This document shows, piece by piece, positions 16,767 through 25,404 of a stretch of DNA of 32,837 nucleotides. Positions within the stretch are counted from its first letter, which is position 1. Each line of letters opens with the position of its first letter. The stretch is from Chloroflexota bacterium (GTDB taxonomy: Bacteria; Chloroflexota; Anaerolineae; Anaerolineales; Villigracilaceae). The position numbers and the translations under genes are program-made. Where the stretch lies: assembly GCA_005778035.1 (NCBI GenBank), contig SXKT01000051.1:1-32837 (forward strand), read 5' to 3'. The notes under the pieces are model-generated. The model was given only the letters and a program-made list of their open reading frames with translations. It had not been told where the DNA came from and ran no database searches.

Positions 16767-17609
16767 ATGTCCACATTTCCACCCAAACCGAATGCAATAG
16801 AATCCATTTTTGGGGTCAAAAAGGCCATTATCGGTATGGTTCACAGCCTGCCGATGCCTGGCTCACCAATGTTCAAGAAATACACACTTGATCAGGTTTA
16901 TGAATTTGGCGTTCAGGAAGCGCTCAGGCTCAAAAAAGGTGGTGCCGATGGCATCATGCTGGAAAACGCATGGGATCTGCCTTTTGCCAAACCGGAAGAA
17001 CTTGGCCCAGAAACCTCCTCGGCCTTGGCTGTGTTAGGCTGGGAGATCAAACGAACGACTGGTATGCCTCTGGGCATCAATATTCTCGCGAATGGCGCCA
17101 TGGCTTCCATGGCAACCGCCAAAGCTTGCAAGGCTGATTTTATCCGTGTAAACCAATGGGCGAACGCGTATGTGGCCAACGAAGGCTTTATGGAAGGCAA
17201 AAGCGGCCAGGTTATGCGCTACCGCAGCTGGCTAGAGGCCGAGAATATCAAGGTCTTCGCGGACGTCCATGTCAAACACGGCGCACATGCCATTGTGGCA
17301 GATCGTTCTCTTGCCGAACAGGCACGCGATAGCGAATTCTTCGACGCCGATGTTTTGATCGCCACTGGCCAACGCACCGGAGACGCGACCCCGGTCTCAG
17401 AGGTCAAAGGGATTCAGGAAGCTGTCACATTACCGGTGATCATTGGCAGTGGCCTTACTGTAGAGAATTGCCGCTCGATCATGAGTGTAGCTGACGGAGC
17501 GGTGGTTGGCTCTTATATCAAGGATGATGGCGTTTGGTGGAAACCGGTCGATATTTCAAGGTTGCAAGCGCTAATGAAGGAAGTTCACGAAGTACGCAAA
17601 ACCAACTAA
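16767..17609 (+). CDS. BtpA/SgcQ-family TIM-barrel protein
   Basis: The 280-residue protein has the features of the BtpA/SgcQ family: AIIGMVHSLPMPGSP near the N-terminus, GGADGIMLENAWDLPF, PLGINILANGAMASMATAKA, ADFIRVNQWANAYVANEG, VFADVHVKHGAHA, LIATGQRTGD, VIIGSGLTVENC and GAVVGSYIKDDG. Members fold as TIM barrels. BtpA is linked to photosystem I stability in cyanobacteria, and SgcQ lies in an E. coli sugar operon; no reaction is firmly known. Here it stands first after the regulator of an ABC-kinase-amidohydrolase operon, which points to a catabolic step such as cleavage or isomerisation of a sugar derivative. AGGAG overlaps the regulator stop. A GTTAC-C-GTAAC palindrome sits between this site and ATG. 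Confidence 0.9.
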   Translation: MSTFPPKPNAIESIFGVKKAIIGMVHSLPMPGSPMFKKYTLDQVYEFGVQEALRLKKGGADGIMLENAWDLPFAKPEELGPETSSALAVLGWEIKRTTGMPLGINILANGAMASMATAKACKADFIRVNQWANAYVANEGFMEGKSGQVMRYRSWLEAENIKVFADVHVKHGAHAIVADRSLAEQARDSEFFDADVLIATGQRTGDATPVSEVKGIQEAVTLPVIIGSGLTVENCRSIMSVADGAVVGSYIKDDGVWWKPVDISRLQALMKEVHEVRKTN

Positions 17610-17621
17610 GGTGTTTCATGC

Positions 17622-17641
17622 CCTCCGGAACTGATCGGAGG
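17622..17641 (+). other. Small stem-loop between btpA-like and substrate-binding-protein genes
   Basis: CCTCCG (17622-17627) pairs with CGGAGG (17636-17641) over an 8-base loop in the 56-base gap. There is no U-tract. It may affect processing or stability; AAGGAG for the next gene lies shortly after it. Confidence 0.4.
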
Positions 17642-17665
17642 AACATTTAAAAAGGAGTAGAGTAG

Positions 17666-19114
17666 ATGAGGTCCAAACTGCAATTTCTGTTAGTAATGAT
17701 CTTGGTGGTATCCCAGGTTTTGGTTGCGTGCGCACCAGCAGCCCCTGCCACCGAAGTGCCGGCTGCTGAAGCTCCAGCAGCCAACGAGGCACCCGCAGCT
17801 GAAGCACCCGCAGCGGAAGCTCCCGCCGCCGCAGGTGTCGATTGGATGGCCTACCAAGGCACCACCCTAAACCTGTTGTTGATCTCTCACCCGTTCGTCG
17901 ATTCCTTGAAACCGCTTCTGCCTGAATTTGAGGCGAAGACCGGAATTAAGGTGAATCTTGAGGTATTGGCAGAACAACCTGGTTTTGAAAAACTGCTTTC
18001 CGACCTTTCCTCCGGTGCAGGTTCTTACGATGCCTTCATGACGGATCCTTTGCACAACTGGCAGTACTCCACCGCCGGTTGGGTCGAGCCGTTGGATGGT
18101 TACCTGTCTGACCCGACCAAGACCGATATTGAAACCTATGACCAGGCCGATTTCATGCCAGGTATTTGGAATGCCGGCCGTTGGACCCTCGAACCAATGC
18201 AAGGGATGGGAGAAGGACAAACCTGGGCTGTACCGATCAACTTTGAGAGCTACTTATTGGCTTACCGTCCTTCCATCCTCAAGGAAAAAGGCATTGCAGT
18301 CCCAACAACCTATGATGAGTACTATGAAGCTGCCAAAGCGTTGACCTTTGAAAAAGATGGCCAGAAGGTTTACGGAACCATCACCCGTTTTGACAAATAT
18401 TGGGATCTAACCTACCTGACATTCGGTACCATGTTGCAATCCTATGGTGCCGGCTTGTTGGATGGAGATGGCAATGTGGTGGTCTGTTCTCCCCAGTCCG
18501 TAGCAGCCACCGAGCTGTTTATCAAGACCATCAAAGACACCAGCCCCGAAGGCGCAGCCGCCTTCACTTGGTACGAAGCTCTTCAGGGTTTCGCCTCAGG
18601 GCAGTACGCAATGTCGCTCAATGAAGCTGATCTGTTCGCACCCACCTACGAGAATCCTTCTGAATCACAGATCTCGGAGGATGTTGGGTATGCACTGACC
18701 CCGCTTGGCCCTGACGGCCAACGCCTTGCAGGTGCCTGGGTTTGGGAAATGTCAATCAACAGCGCCTCCAAGAACAAGGATGCTGCCTGGCTTTTCCTGC
18801 AATGGCTTACCTCCAAAGATGTGATCACACGTACCAACATTGCCGGCAACATGAATCCTGTTCGGGCTTCCTCCTGGGAATCCCCCGAGTTGCTCGCCAT
18901 TGTTGAACAATGGGGTGAAACACCTGGCCAATACATTGAGGTTATGAAGGAAATGGGCACTGTTGCTGCTATCCGATTCCCACCCCACCCTGAATTGACC
19001 CGCGCGCTCGACCGTTGGGCTGAGGCTATTCAAACCTCTTACTTCGAAGACGGGAACGTTGAAGCCAACCTGTGCGCCGCTCAGGATGACATCAACAAGA
19101 TCCTCGGCAAGTAA
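17666..19114 (+). CDS. ABC transporter substrate-binding lipoprotein (sugar type, family 1)
   Basis: The 482-residue protein has a lipoprotein signal (VSQVLVAC, Cys22), an Ala/Pro/Glu linker (22-57), then a family-1 solute-binding fold (NLLLISHPFVDSLKPLLPEF, TGIKVNLEVL, DAFMTDPLHNWQYS, WAVPINFESYLLAYR, GQYAMSLNEAD, AGAWVWEMSINSASKNKDAA, AAWLFLQWLTS). It captures the substrate outside the membrane and hands it to the two permeases that follow. AAGGAG precedes ATG. Because BtpA, PfkB and an amidohydrolase share the operon, the ligand is probably a sugar or glycoside, but it cannot be named. Confidence 0.94.
   Translation: MRSKLQFLLVMILVVSQVLVACAPAAPATEVPAAEAPAANEAPAAEAPAAEAPAAAGVDWMAYQGTTLNLLLISHPFVDSLKPLLPEFEAKTGIKVNLEVLAEQPGFEKLLSDLSSGAGSYDAFMTDPLHNWQYSTAGWVEPLDGYLSDPTKTDIETYDQADFMPGIWNAGRWTLEPMQGMGEGQTWAVPINFESYLLAYRPSILKEKGIAVPTTYDEYYEAAKALTFEKDGQKVYGTITRFDKYWDLTYLTFGTMLQSYGAGLLDGDGNVVVCSPQSVAATELFIKTIKDTSPEGAAAFTWYEALQGFASGQYAMSLNEADLFAPTYENPSESQISEDVGYALTPLGPDGQRLAGAWVWEMSINSASKNKDAAWLFLQWLTSKDVITRTNIAGNMNPVRASSWESPELLAIVEQWGETPGQYIEVMKEMGTVAAIRFPPHPELTRALDRWAEAIQTSYFEDGNVEANLCAAQDDINKILGK
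17729..17836 (+). repeat. Low-complexity Ala/Pro/Glu linker coding repeat
   Basis: Repeats of the type EAPAA directly follow the lipidated Cys and form a flexible tether. The minus-strand binding protein carries a similar linker. Such tracts are prone to length change by replication slippage. Confidence 0.85.
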
Positions 19115-19129
19115 TATCATCTGTTATAA

Positions 19130-19160
19130 CACTGGGAGCGGCTTCTCCCCGCTCCCAGTG
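19130..19160 (+). promoter_or_regulatory. Perfect stem-loop between binding-protein and permease genes
   Basis: CACTGGGAGCGG (19130-19141) pairs perfectly with 19149-19160 over a 7-base loop. No U-tract follows, so it is more likely a stabilising 3'-end structure that keeps binding-protein mRNA more abundant than permease mRNA than a true terminator. Confidence 0.7.
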
Positions 19161-19196
19161 CAGGAACCTATCCTCATAGGAGCAAGGCCAGTAGTT

Positions 19197-20099
19197 ATGG
19201 AATCGCAACAAAAGAATAAACATAAATTGAACAGTGAGACACCCTACTATTGGATGTTCCTTCCCGCGCTGTTGTCGATCATTGGGGTAATGGTTCCATT
19301 CTATTATGGGGTTTACACCAGCCTCACCAACAATAAACTTTACAATCCGGTTGCCAAGTTTGTTTGGTTCCAAAATTACATCGACCTTTTTTCTGACAAG
19401 GATTTTTTGGTTTCACTTGTCCTGACAGTAGGCTACGCGTTCATGATTGTCGCAATCCAGATCCCGCTTGGTTTGCTGGTTGCCCAATTATTGGACCAAA
19501 CCACACCCTTCCGGGAGATCTTTCGCAGCATATTGGTCATGCCAATGCTCATCCCGCCGATCGTAGCCGGGTTGATGTGGAAAACCATGATGAATCCTGC
19601 CAGTGGTATCTATAACTGGCTGCTGAATTCCGTCGGCTTGCCCTCCTTTACCTGGCTCGCGGATATAAAAACTGCGCTTTTCTCAGTTGCGGTTATTGAC
19701 ACCTGGATCTCAATCCCATTCGTCGCCCTCATTCTTTTGGCTGGTTTGCAAAGTGTGCCGGTGGAGATCTTGGAAGCCGCCCGCGTGGATGGTGCCAACT
19801 CTTGGCAGATCTTTAGGAAAATCCAAGTACCCAACATCGGTCCTTACCTTATGCTTGTATTGCTTTTCCGGTTCTCAGACGCTCTCAAGGCGTATGATCT
19901 GATCTATCCGACGACCCGCGGTGGTCCCATCAACGCCACTCGTGTAATGAATGTCTCAGCTTATGAGGAGGTTTTCAAATGGTCCAGCATGGGAACCGCG
20001 ATGGCGATCATATTCGTGCTATGGCTGATCAGCTATTTTGTCAGCACCTTTCTGGCCAGAAAATGGCAACAGGCAGCTAACGACGTAAAGGGCATGTAA
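19197..20099 (+). CDS. ABC sugar permease, MalF-like
   Basis: The 300-residue inner-membrane protein has six predicted transmembrane segments, starting with PYYWMFLPALLSIIGVMVPF, and the EAA loop EILEAARVDGANSWQIFRKI that docks on the ATPase. ATG 19197 is chosen because upstream in-frame starts would overlap the binding-protein gene and the stem-loop; AGGAG lies 16 bases upstream, rather far. It pairs with the permease at 20106 to form the channel. No ATPase gene is in the operon. Confidence 0.93.
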   Translation: MESQQKNKHKLNSETPYYWMFLPALLSIIGVMVPFYYGVYTSLTNNKLYNPVAKFVWFQNYIDLFSDKDFLVSLVLTVGYAFMIVAIQIPLGLLVAQLLDQTTPFREIFRSILVMPMLIPPIVAGLMWKTMMNPASGIYNWLLNSVGLPSFTWLADIKTALFSVAVIDTWISIPFVALILLAGLQSVPVEILEAARVDGANSWQIFRKIQVPNIGPYLMLVLLFRFSDALKAYDLIYPTTRGGPINATRVMNVSAYEEVFKWSSMGTAMAIIFVLWLISYFVSTFLARKWQQAANDVKGM

Positions 20100-20105
20100 A
20101 CCATT

Positions 20106-20957
20106 ATGGCACAACGTATTCCCCGTATCCTCGTCATCCTCTTTGGTTATTTGGTGTTCTCCGTTTTCATCCTTTTCCCATTACTATGGATCTTCCTGAT
20201 GTCTATCAAGGACTTCAAAGACATCATCGCCTATCCCCCTGTATTCACCTTCACCCCTACCTTCGACAATTATCGTGCCATTATATTTGGTGAGGGCAGC
20301 ACTGGCCTCACTACTGGCATTTCCGATTACATGAAATTTTTGCGCAACTCAGTAATTATCTCGGTTGGTTCCGTAACCATCTCCGCCCTGATTGGCACTC
20401 CGGCCGCTTATGCGCTTTCGCGCTCCAACATCCGCGGTAGGGATACGATCTCGTTCACATTCCTTTCTTTCCGCTTCGCTCCTGAATTGGCCGTCATACT
20501 TCCTTTGTATGCAATCTACAAAAAGATCGGTCTGTACAATACCTACCATGGTTTGATCCTTGCCAACCAACTGATCACCCTTCCACTTACCATTTGGATC
20601 CTGATGAGCTTTTTTAAAGAGGTTCCGATGGAGATCGAGGAAGCTGCCAGGGTGGATGGCGCCAGCGTATGGCAAACCTTTTTTCATGTAGCCTTGCCGA
20701 TCATTCGTCCCGGAATAGCGAGCGCACTGATCATCTCCTTTATTTACAGCTGGAATAACCTGATCTTTGGCATGGTTTTGGGCGGCGCCGCCACCCAACC
20801 GGTCACTGTCGGGATCTTGCAAACCATGAACTTTGATCAAATCAAGTGGGGTTGGATGGCTGCCGCTGCAATGATATCAGCTGTCCCCGGAATGATCATT
20901 GCCTTGTATTTCCAAAGGCACTTGGTACGCGGGCTTACCATGGGAGCGCTGAAGTGA
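20106..20957 (+). CDS. ABC sugar permease, MalG-like
   Basis: The 283-residue inner-membrane protein has six predicted helices (VILFGYLVFSVFILFPLLW first) and the EAA loop EIEEAARVDGASVWQTFFHV. It starts six bases after the partner permease and its stop overlaps the GTG start of the PfkB-type kinase (GTGA). Together with 19197-20099 and 17666-19114 it makes a CUT1-type importer that must borrow an ATPase from elsewhere. Confidence 0.94.
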   Translation: MAQRIPRILVILFGYLVFSVFILFPLLWIFLMSIKDFKDIIAYPPVFTFTPTFDNYRAIIFGEGSTGLTTGISDYMKFLRNSVIISVGSVTISALIGTPAAYALSRSNIRGRDTISFTFLSFRFAPELAVILPLYAIYKKIGLYNTYHGLILANQLITLPLTIWILMSFFKEVPMEIEEAARVDGASVWQTFFHVALPIIRPGIASALIISFIYSWNNLIFGMVLGGAATQPVTVGILQTMNFDQIKWGWMAAAAMISAVPGMIIALYFQRHLVRGLTMGALK

Positions 20958-21895
20958 GTAATAAGTTCGATCTTTTATCAATCGGCGCTTGGGCGATTTA
21001 TGACCATCTTTACAAATTATCTATCTATCCACAAAATGGTGATACCGTCACACTCGATATGCCAATTGAAGCATTGGAACGTGTATATTACGGAGATTGT
21101 TCGGCAAACATCGCCGCAGTGGCTGCAAAACTTGGTGTTTCGTCTGCCTTGGCAATGGTCGTGGGTGAAGATTTTTCATCCAGCGGTTATAAGAAACACT
21201 TGAGCGGTTTGGGAGTGGATATTTCAGCAGTAGAAGTCAGGGTTGGCCAAAGATCTGGCCACAATTATTTATATTTTGATTCAAATGGCGACGGTTTTTG
21301 TATCTCCCACCAAGGAGTGGCAGCCGTGCAATCAAGCTGGGTGATTCCGGAGAATCAGATCCGTCAGGCAACATACGTTGTGATCAATGAGAAGTTTTCC
21401 GAATATACCCTCGCGAGTGCCCATTTAGCCAAGCAAAGCGGTGCCAATGTGGTACTCAATGGCATGGTGGCGAGCGCAGGAAACTTGGCGATTGAATTCA
21501 TCCAACTCGCGGACATCCTCTTTATCGCCGAGTCTGAGTTATCTAACCTGCTTACAATATTGAATCTAAGCTCACCAGTGCAATTGGTTCAAAAATACCT
21601 AAAAGTGGTATTTGCGACCCAAGGGAAAAAGGGTAGCTTGGTTTACACCCCTAATGCGGTAATACCTGTTGCACCGGTATTGGTGGAAGATGTTGTGGAC
21701 ACAACAGGTGCGGGGGATGGCTTCGCGGCAGGAACATTGGCCGCCCTGATCAAGGGATTCTCGCCGAGCGAGGCAGCCCAAATAGGCGCTACTGTTTCAA
21801 GTTTTGTTATCCAAGCGTGGGGCTGCCAAACCAACCTGCCAACCTGGGATGAAATGATGCAACGATTGAATAAATACAAAGAACAGGACCGATGA
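20954..21895 (+). CDS. PfkB/ribokinase-family carbohydrate kinase
   Basis: The 313-residue protein starts at GTG 20954 overlapping the permease stop; upstream in-frame codons lie inside the permease gene and read as non-native sequence. The fold is shown by YYGDCSANIAAVAAKLG near the substrate site, AMVVGEDFSSSGY, LVEDVVDTTGAGDGFAAGTL (anion hole and catalytic Asp) and a C-terminal helix. The usual GGxxAN motif is altered to GDCSAN. It should phosphorylate an imported sugar or nucleoside-like compound at a hydroxymethyl group with ATP. The exact substrate is unknown; operon context links it to BtpA-like and amidohydrolase steps. Confidence 0.92.
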   Translation: MSNKFDLLSIGAWAIYDHLYKLSIYPQNGDTVTLDMPIEALERVYYGDCSANIAAVAAKLGVSSALAMVVGEDFSSSGYKKHLSGLGVDISAVEVRVGQRSGHNYLYFDSNGDGFCISHQGVAAVQSSWVIPENQIRQATYVVINEKFSEYTLASAHLAKQSGANVVLNGMVASAGNLAIEFIQLADILFIAESELSNLLTILNLSSPVQLVQKYLKVVFATQGKKGSLVYTPNAVIPVAPVLVEDVVDTTGAGDGFAAGTLAALIKGFSPSEAAQIGATVSSFVIQAWGCQTNLPTWDEMMQRLNKYKEQDR

Positions 21896-21896
21896 T

Positions 21897-22679
21897 ATGA
21901 AAGTAATCGATACACACATCCATTATGGAACCGACCCAAATGTCGCCTCCTCCACTTGTGTTCCTTACCTTATCACAGGCCAGCCAGATTCGGTCATCCG
22001 CATGCTGGATGAGGAAAATGCCAGCCACGGCGTTCTATTCCCCCATGACCGCGTAATGAGCCCGCCTTGGGACGCTGATTATGACAAAGCCAACCAGCAG
22101 ATTGGCGAGGCCGTATTGAAATATCCGGATCGGATCGCAGGCTTGGCCCGGATCAACCCCACCTTTGGCGCGGAACATACCCAGAAGTTGCTCCGCAAAT
22201 ATGTGACCGAGTGGGGTTGCCGTGGCGTAAAACTGGTGGCCGGTTACGATTTCTACCGCCCCAATGACCTGAAGGTGGTCGGTCCGATGCTGGATATCTG
22301 CCAGGAATATGATCTGACCGTCCTATTCCACAGCGGCGATGCCCCGCGGGACCTGCCTTACCTGCAGGCACAGGCGGCCAAAGCATACCCCAACGTGCGG
22401 TTTGTACTTGCCCATATCGGCATGCACACCTACTTGCACGAAGCTATATTGGCCTGCAAAGAATATGAGAATGTCAATGTAGACATGGCCCAGGCATGGC
22501 CATACGACATCAGGATCTTTCTTAACCACGTCGGAATGGACCGCCTGACGTATGGATCCGATACCCCCTACCAATCCCCCGAGGTCGAACAGTTGAAACT
22601 CAAAGTGATCGGATTGACCGAAGCGGAGCAGGAGAAGGTTTTCTCCCTGAACGCACGCCGCATTTGGCGAATAGCCTGA
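21897..22679 (+). CDS. Amidohydrolase-family (amidohydrolase-2) metal-dependent hydrolase
   Basis: The 260-residue TIM-barrel protein has metal-binding motifs in order: DTHIHYG at residues 4-10, the Lys strand GVKLVAGYDF, LFHSGDAP, LAHIGMHTY and YGSDTPYQSP with the catalytic Asp. This matches the amidohydrolase-2 family, which includes lactonases, decarboxylases and uncharacterised hydrolases. It starts one base after the kinase stop. The likely role is hydrolysis of a lactone or C-N bond in the pathway served by this operon. There is no signal peptide, so it is cytosolic. Confidence 0.9.
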   Translation: MKVIDTHIHYGTDPNVASSTCVPYLITGQPDSVIRMLDEENASHGVLFPHDRVMSPPWDADYDKANQQIGEAVLKYPDRIAGLARINPTFGAEHTQKLLRKYVTEWGCRGVKLVAGYDFYRPNDLKVVGPMLDICQEYDLTVLFHSGDAPRDLPYLQAQAAKAYPNVRFVLAHIGMHTYLHEAILACKEYENVNVDMAQAWPYDIRIFLNHVGMDRLTYGSDTPYQSPEVEQLKLKVIGLTEAEQEKVFSLNARRIWRIA

Positions 22680-22694
22680 TATGAACTTATAGGT

Positions 22695-22716
22695 AGTTGG
22701 AGTAATCGCCCCAACT
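22695..22716 (-). terminator. Weak stem-loop between convergent operons
   Basis: On the minus strand AGTTGGGG pairs with CTCCAACT (one G-U) over a 6-base loop. There is no U-tract in either direction. It lies in the 94-base gap between the amidohydrolase (plus) and the SIS gene (minus), where termination is expected. Confidence 0.3.
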
Positions 22717-22773
22717 GTAATGTTTCACCTGTAATACTGTTGGTTTCAACCCAGAACAAGGGAATCACCTTAA

Positions 22774-23811
22774 TTATTGTGTTTCTGTCACCTTTTTGAT
22801 CGTCCTTGGCTGCTCGGTGTCAAACCCTTTTGTTCTAGTAAGGTGGTAGGCAAACAATTGGGCGGGAAGGATCGCAACCATCGGGGATAACCATTCTGGC
22901 ACATCGGTTGGGATGCTGAGTGGAACCTGGGCAAGCGATAATGCCGAATCGTGGTTGGAAATTACTACCAGTTCCGCCGATATTTCTGACCGAAGCCGCC
23001 GAAGCATTTCCAGCATGGAATCGAACACTTTGCCTTGGGGGGCTACGGCAAAAACAGGGTAACCGCTTTCAACCATCGCGATCGGTCCATGGGCGAAGTC
23101 CGCGGAGGAGTAAGGCTCTGCGATAATGTAGGTCAATTCCTTTAATTTCAGCGCCCATTCAAAGGCGGTCGCGTAGTTGTAGCCACGGCCCAGAACCACT
23201 GTTTGGCTTATGTAACGGTACCGCTGAACAGCCTGGGCGATCAATTGATCCTGCTTCAGGGAGGTTCGCATCCACCCTGGCAGGGACGCCAATGATTGCC
23301 AGTGATGCTCCTTCTTTGCAAGCGCTGAAGAGAGCATTGAAACGGCCATTAATTCTGTGGTGTAGGTTTTCGTGGCGGCTACCGCTTTTTCATCCCCAGC
23401 TTGCAAGTCAATGACGAAATCTGAAGCTGCCGCCAAAGGCGAGGATGGCTCATTGGTAATAGACAAAGTCAGGCAACCCTGCCGCCGGCCTTCCAACAAT
23501 ACATTGACGATGTCTGGAGATTTGCCGGATTGGGATATGCCGACCACCAAGGCATTTTTTAGAACAGGCGGTTGGTTGTAATAGGTAAACAGCGATGGTG
23601 TTGCCAGAGCCACGGGCAGGCCGTTTATGGCGCCAAACAAGTAATTGGCGTAGCGGCCGGCATTATCTGATGTTCCACGTGCGGCGAGAAAAACATATTG
23701 GATATCGCGTTTCCTGATCTCGGTTGCGATGTGCTCAACCTGGATCCGTTGAGCTGAAAGCAGGTTTTCTATCCGATCGGGTTGTTCCAAGATCTCAGAA
23801 TACAGCGACAT
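22774..23811 (-). CDS. SIS-domain aminosugar isomerase/deaminase (GlmS C-terminal-like)
   Basis: The 345-residue cytosolic protein is two tandem SIS domains without a glutaminase domain. Motifs are ARGTSDNA (44-51), GISQSGKSPD (91-100), EKAVAATKTYTTEL, GRGYNYATAFEWALKLKELT and ADFAHGP (237-243), ending with the GlmS-like DTEQPRTIKKVT. Such stand-alone proteins act as glucosamine-6-phosphate deaminases (archaeal GlmD), AgaS-type deaminases/isomerases or FrlB-type deglycases. The start ATG overlaps the stop of the GH3 gene (TAATG), so it is coupled to it. In this operon the best guess is conversion of glucosamine 6-phosphate to fructose 6-phosphate. Confidence 0.92.
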   Translation of the reverse strand: MSLYSEILEQPDRIENLLSAQRIQVEHIATEIRKRDIQYVFLAARGTSDNAGRYANYLFGAINGLPVALATPSLFTYYNQPPVLKNALVVGISQSGKSPDIVNVLLEGRRQGCLTLSITNEPSSPLAAASDFVIDLQAGDEKAVAATKTYTTELMAVSMLSSALAKKEHHWQSLASLPGWMRTSLKQDQLIAQAVQRYRYISQTVVLGRGYNYATAFEWALKLKELTYIIAEPYSSADFAHGPIAMVESGYPVFAVAPQGKVFDSMLEMLRRLRSEISAELVVISNHDSALSLAQVPLSIPTDVPEWLSPMVAILPAQLFAYHLTRTKGFDTEQPRTIKKVTETQ

Positions 23812-25403
23812 TAGCTTTGCTCCAATGGGTACAAGCCAGGGATCCCGACCGGTAACCGTCCTGTCATCTTCAATCCTCCGAACAATGCCTTTGCCACCGC
23901 CCGCATCGATGGTTCCAGAATGCTATAGGTGCAAATATAGGTTGGCGCCAAAGGAAAATTCGCCAGGTCGTATGGCAGCCTCATGGCGATCACGATCACT
24001 TCTTTGCCGGTCGCAAGCAACCTGCGCACAAATTCTGCCTGGCTCTCTTCAGAATAAGCGTTGATGGTACCCATCACGATCAGATCATATCCCTGAACTT
24101 GTTCCAGCACCTGTGAGGCCTGAACCAGACTCGGCGCGTAGGGGATCCTGATCTCATCTACATGGCTGTGATACGCTCGGATAGAATCGGCAAGCATGGG
24201 CCGGATGTAGGAGGACGTGTCGGCCGGGGTAAGGTCTTCAGGGATGGGGACGATGACCGCGACGCGCTTTTCTTTATCCAGCGCGAGCGGCAATAGATGC
24301 CGATCATCGCGGACCAAGGTCAGAGACCGTTCAGCGATTTCATCCGCGACGCGCTGATGTTCGGCAGATTGGATGACCGATAAATCCTGGGTGGTCTGAT
24401 TTTCGACAAGCCATGCCTTTAGCAATTGAATACGTTGTTGCGCAGATTCCAACTCCGCATTGGATAAGCCGCCGCTTTGGGCCGCGTTTAGCAGGGCATC
24501 ATAAGCCCGCTTTTTATCCAGCGGGTCCGATGTCATCAACAGTAAGTCGACACCGGCTTGGGCGGCGCGAAGCACGTCCTCGCCCAATGCCTCCCCCTGG
24601 CGTATGGCACGCATGTCCATCGCGTCGGTGATCACCACTCCATCATAGCCAAGTTCGCCGCGTAATAACCCATCGATTACTTTGCGGGAAAGTGTTGCCG
24701 GCGGGGCATTTTCGCCATCCAATGCTGTAATGCCCAAATGAGAGATCATTACCATTTTGGGGTTGGCTTTTAGGGCCGCCCTGAACGGTACCAATTCGAC
24801 CTGGTTCAGCCTTTCAGGCGAGTGGGGAAGCATCGACAAGCCATGGTGTGTATCGCTGGTGGTATCGCCATGGCCGGGGAAGTGTTTTACCGTAGCCGCC
24901 ACCCCCTGAGATTGTATTCCTTCGATCATGGCGGCAGCCATTTCTCCTACCTTGGTTGGGTCGCCCCCAAAGGAGCGCACCCCAACCACCGGGTTCATCG
25001 GATTGATATTTACATCCGCGCAGGGTGCGTAATCCACATTGATGCCGAGGGCTGCCATTTCACGGCCAAGAACCTCACCTGCCTTTTTGGCCAATTCAAC
25101 AGACCGTGTCGCGCCAATGGCCATGTTGCCCGGCAACGGTGTGCCATCGCCAAAGGCCATCAGTTGGCCGCCCTCCTGGTCTGTGGCAATGATCAATGGA
25201 GGAAGCCCCAATTGCCTTGCTAAATCTTGCAGGGCAGAAGTAAACGCCTTTACTTGGGCGGCATTTTCAATATTGAGGCTGCGAAAAAGAGTTATGCCCC
25301 CAGGTTGGTAGGATTTGAAGGCGTCGATGATTTCGTCAGTAATTGGCCCCTTGGTGTGAAAAGCAAAGGAAAGCCTTTGGCCGATGGTCTTTTGTAGATC
25401 CAC
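23811..25403 (-). CDS. GH3 beta-N-acetylglucosaminidase (NagZ-like)
   Basis: The 530-residue enzyme starts at GTG 25403, one base after the permease stop, with AAAGGT upstream. The GH3 barrel contains LIIATDQEGGQ, the NagZ signature KHFPGHGDTTSDTHHG (173-188, with the His/Asp acid-base pair) and the nucleophile Asp260 in GVVITDAMDM. A second domain of about 190 residues follows, so it resembles the longer Gram-positive NagZ rather than the short E. coli form. There is no signal peptide, so it acts on imported disaccharides, releasing N-acetylglucosamine (from chitobiose or muropeptide-type substrates). Confidence 0.92.
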   Translation of the reverse strand: MDLQKTIGQRLSFAFHTKGPITDEIIDAFKSYQPGGITLFRSLNIENAAQVKAFTSALQDLARQLGLPPLIIATDQEGGQLMAFGDGTPLPGNMAIGATRSVELAKKAGEVLGREMAALGINVDYAPCADVNINPMNPVVGVRSFGGDPTKVGEMAAAMIEGIQSQGVAATVKHFPGHGDTTSDTHHGLSMLPHSPERLNQVELVPFRAALKANPKMVMISHLGITALDGENAPPATLSRKVIDGLLRGELGYDGVVITDAMDMRAIRQGEALGEDVLRAAQAGVDLLLMTSDPLDKKRAYDALLNAAQSGGLSNAELESAQQRIQLLKAWLVENQTTQDLSVIQSAEHQRVADEIAERSLTLVRDDRHLLPLALDKEKRVAVIVPIPEDLTPADTSSYIRPMLADSIRAYHSHVDEIRIPYAPSLVQASQVLEQVQGYDLIVMGTINAYSEESQAEFVRRLLATGKEVIVIAMRLPYDLANFPLAPTYICTYSILEPSMRAVAKALFGGLKMTGRLPVGIPGLYPLEQS

Positions 25404-25404
25404 T

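Noticed and set aside
17729-17836. Linker repeat considered as a CRISPR-like or mobile repeat
   Set aside because: It is in frame, encodes an Ala/Pro/Glu tether after a lipobox and has no spacer structure.
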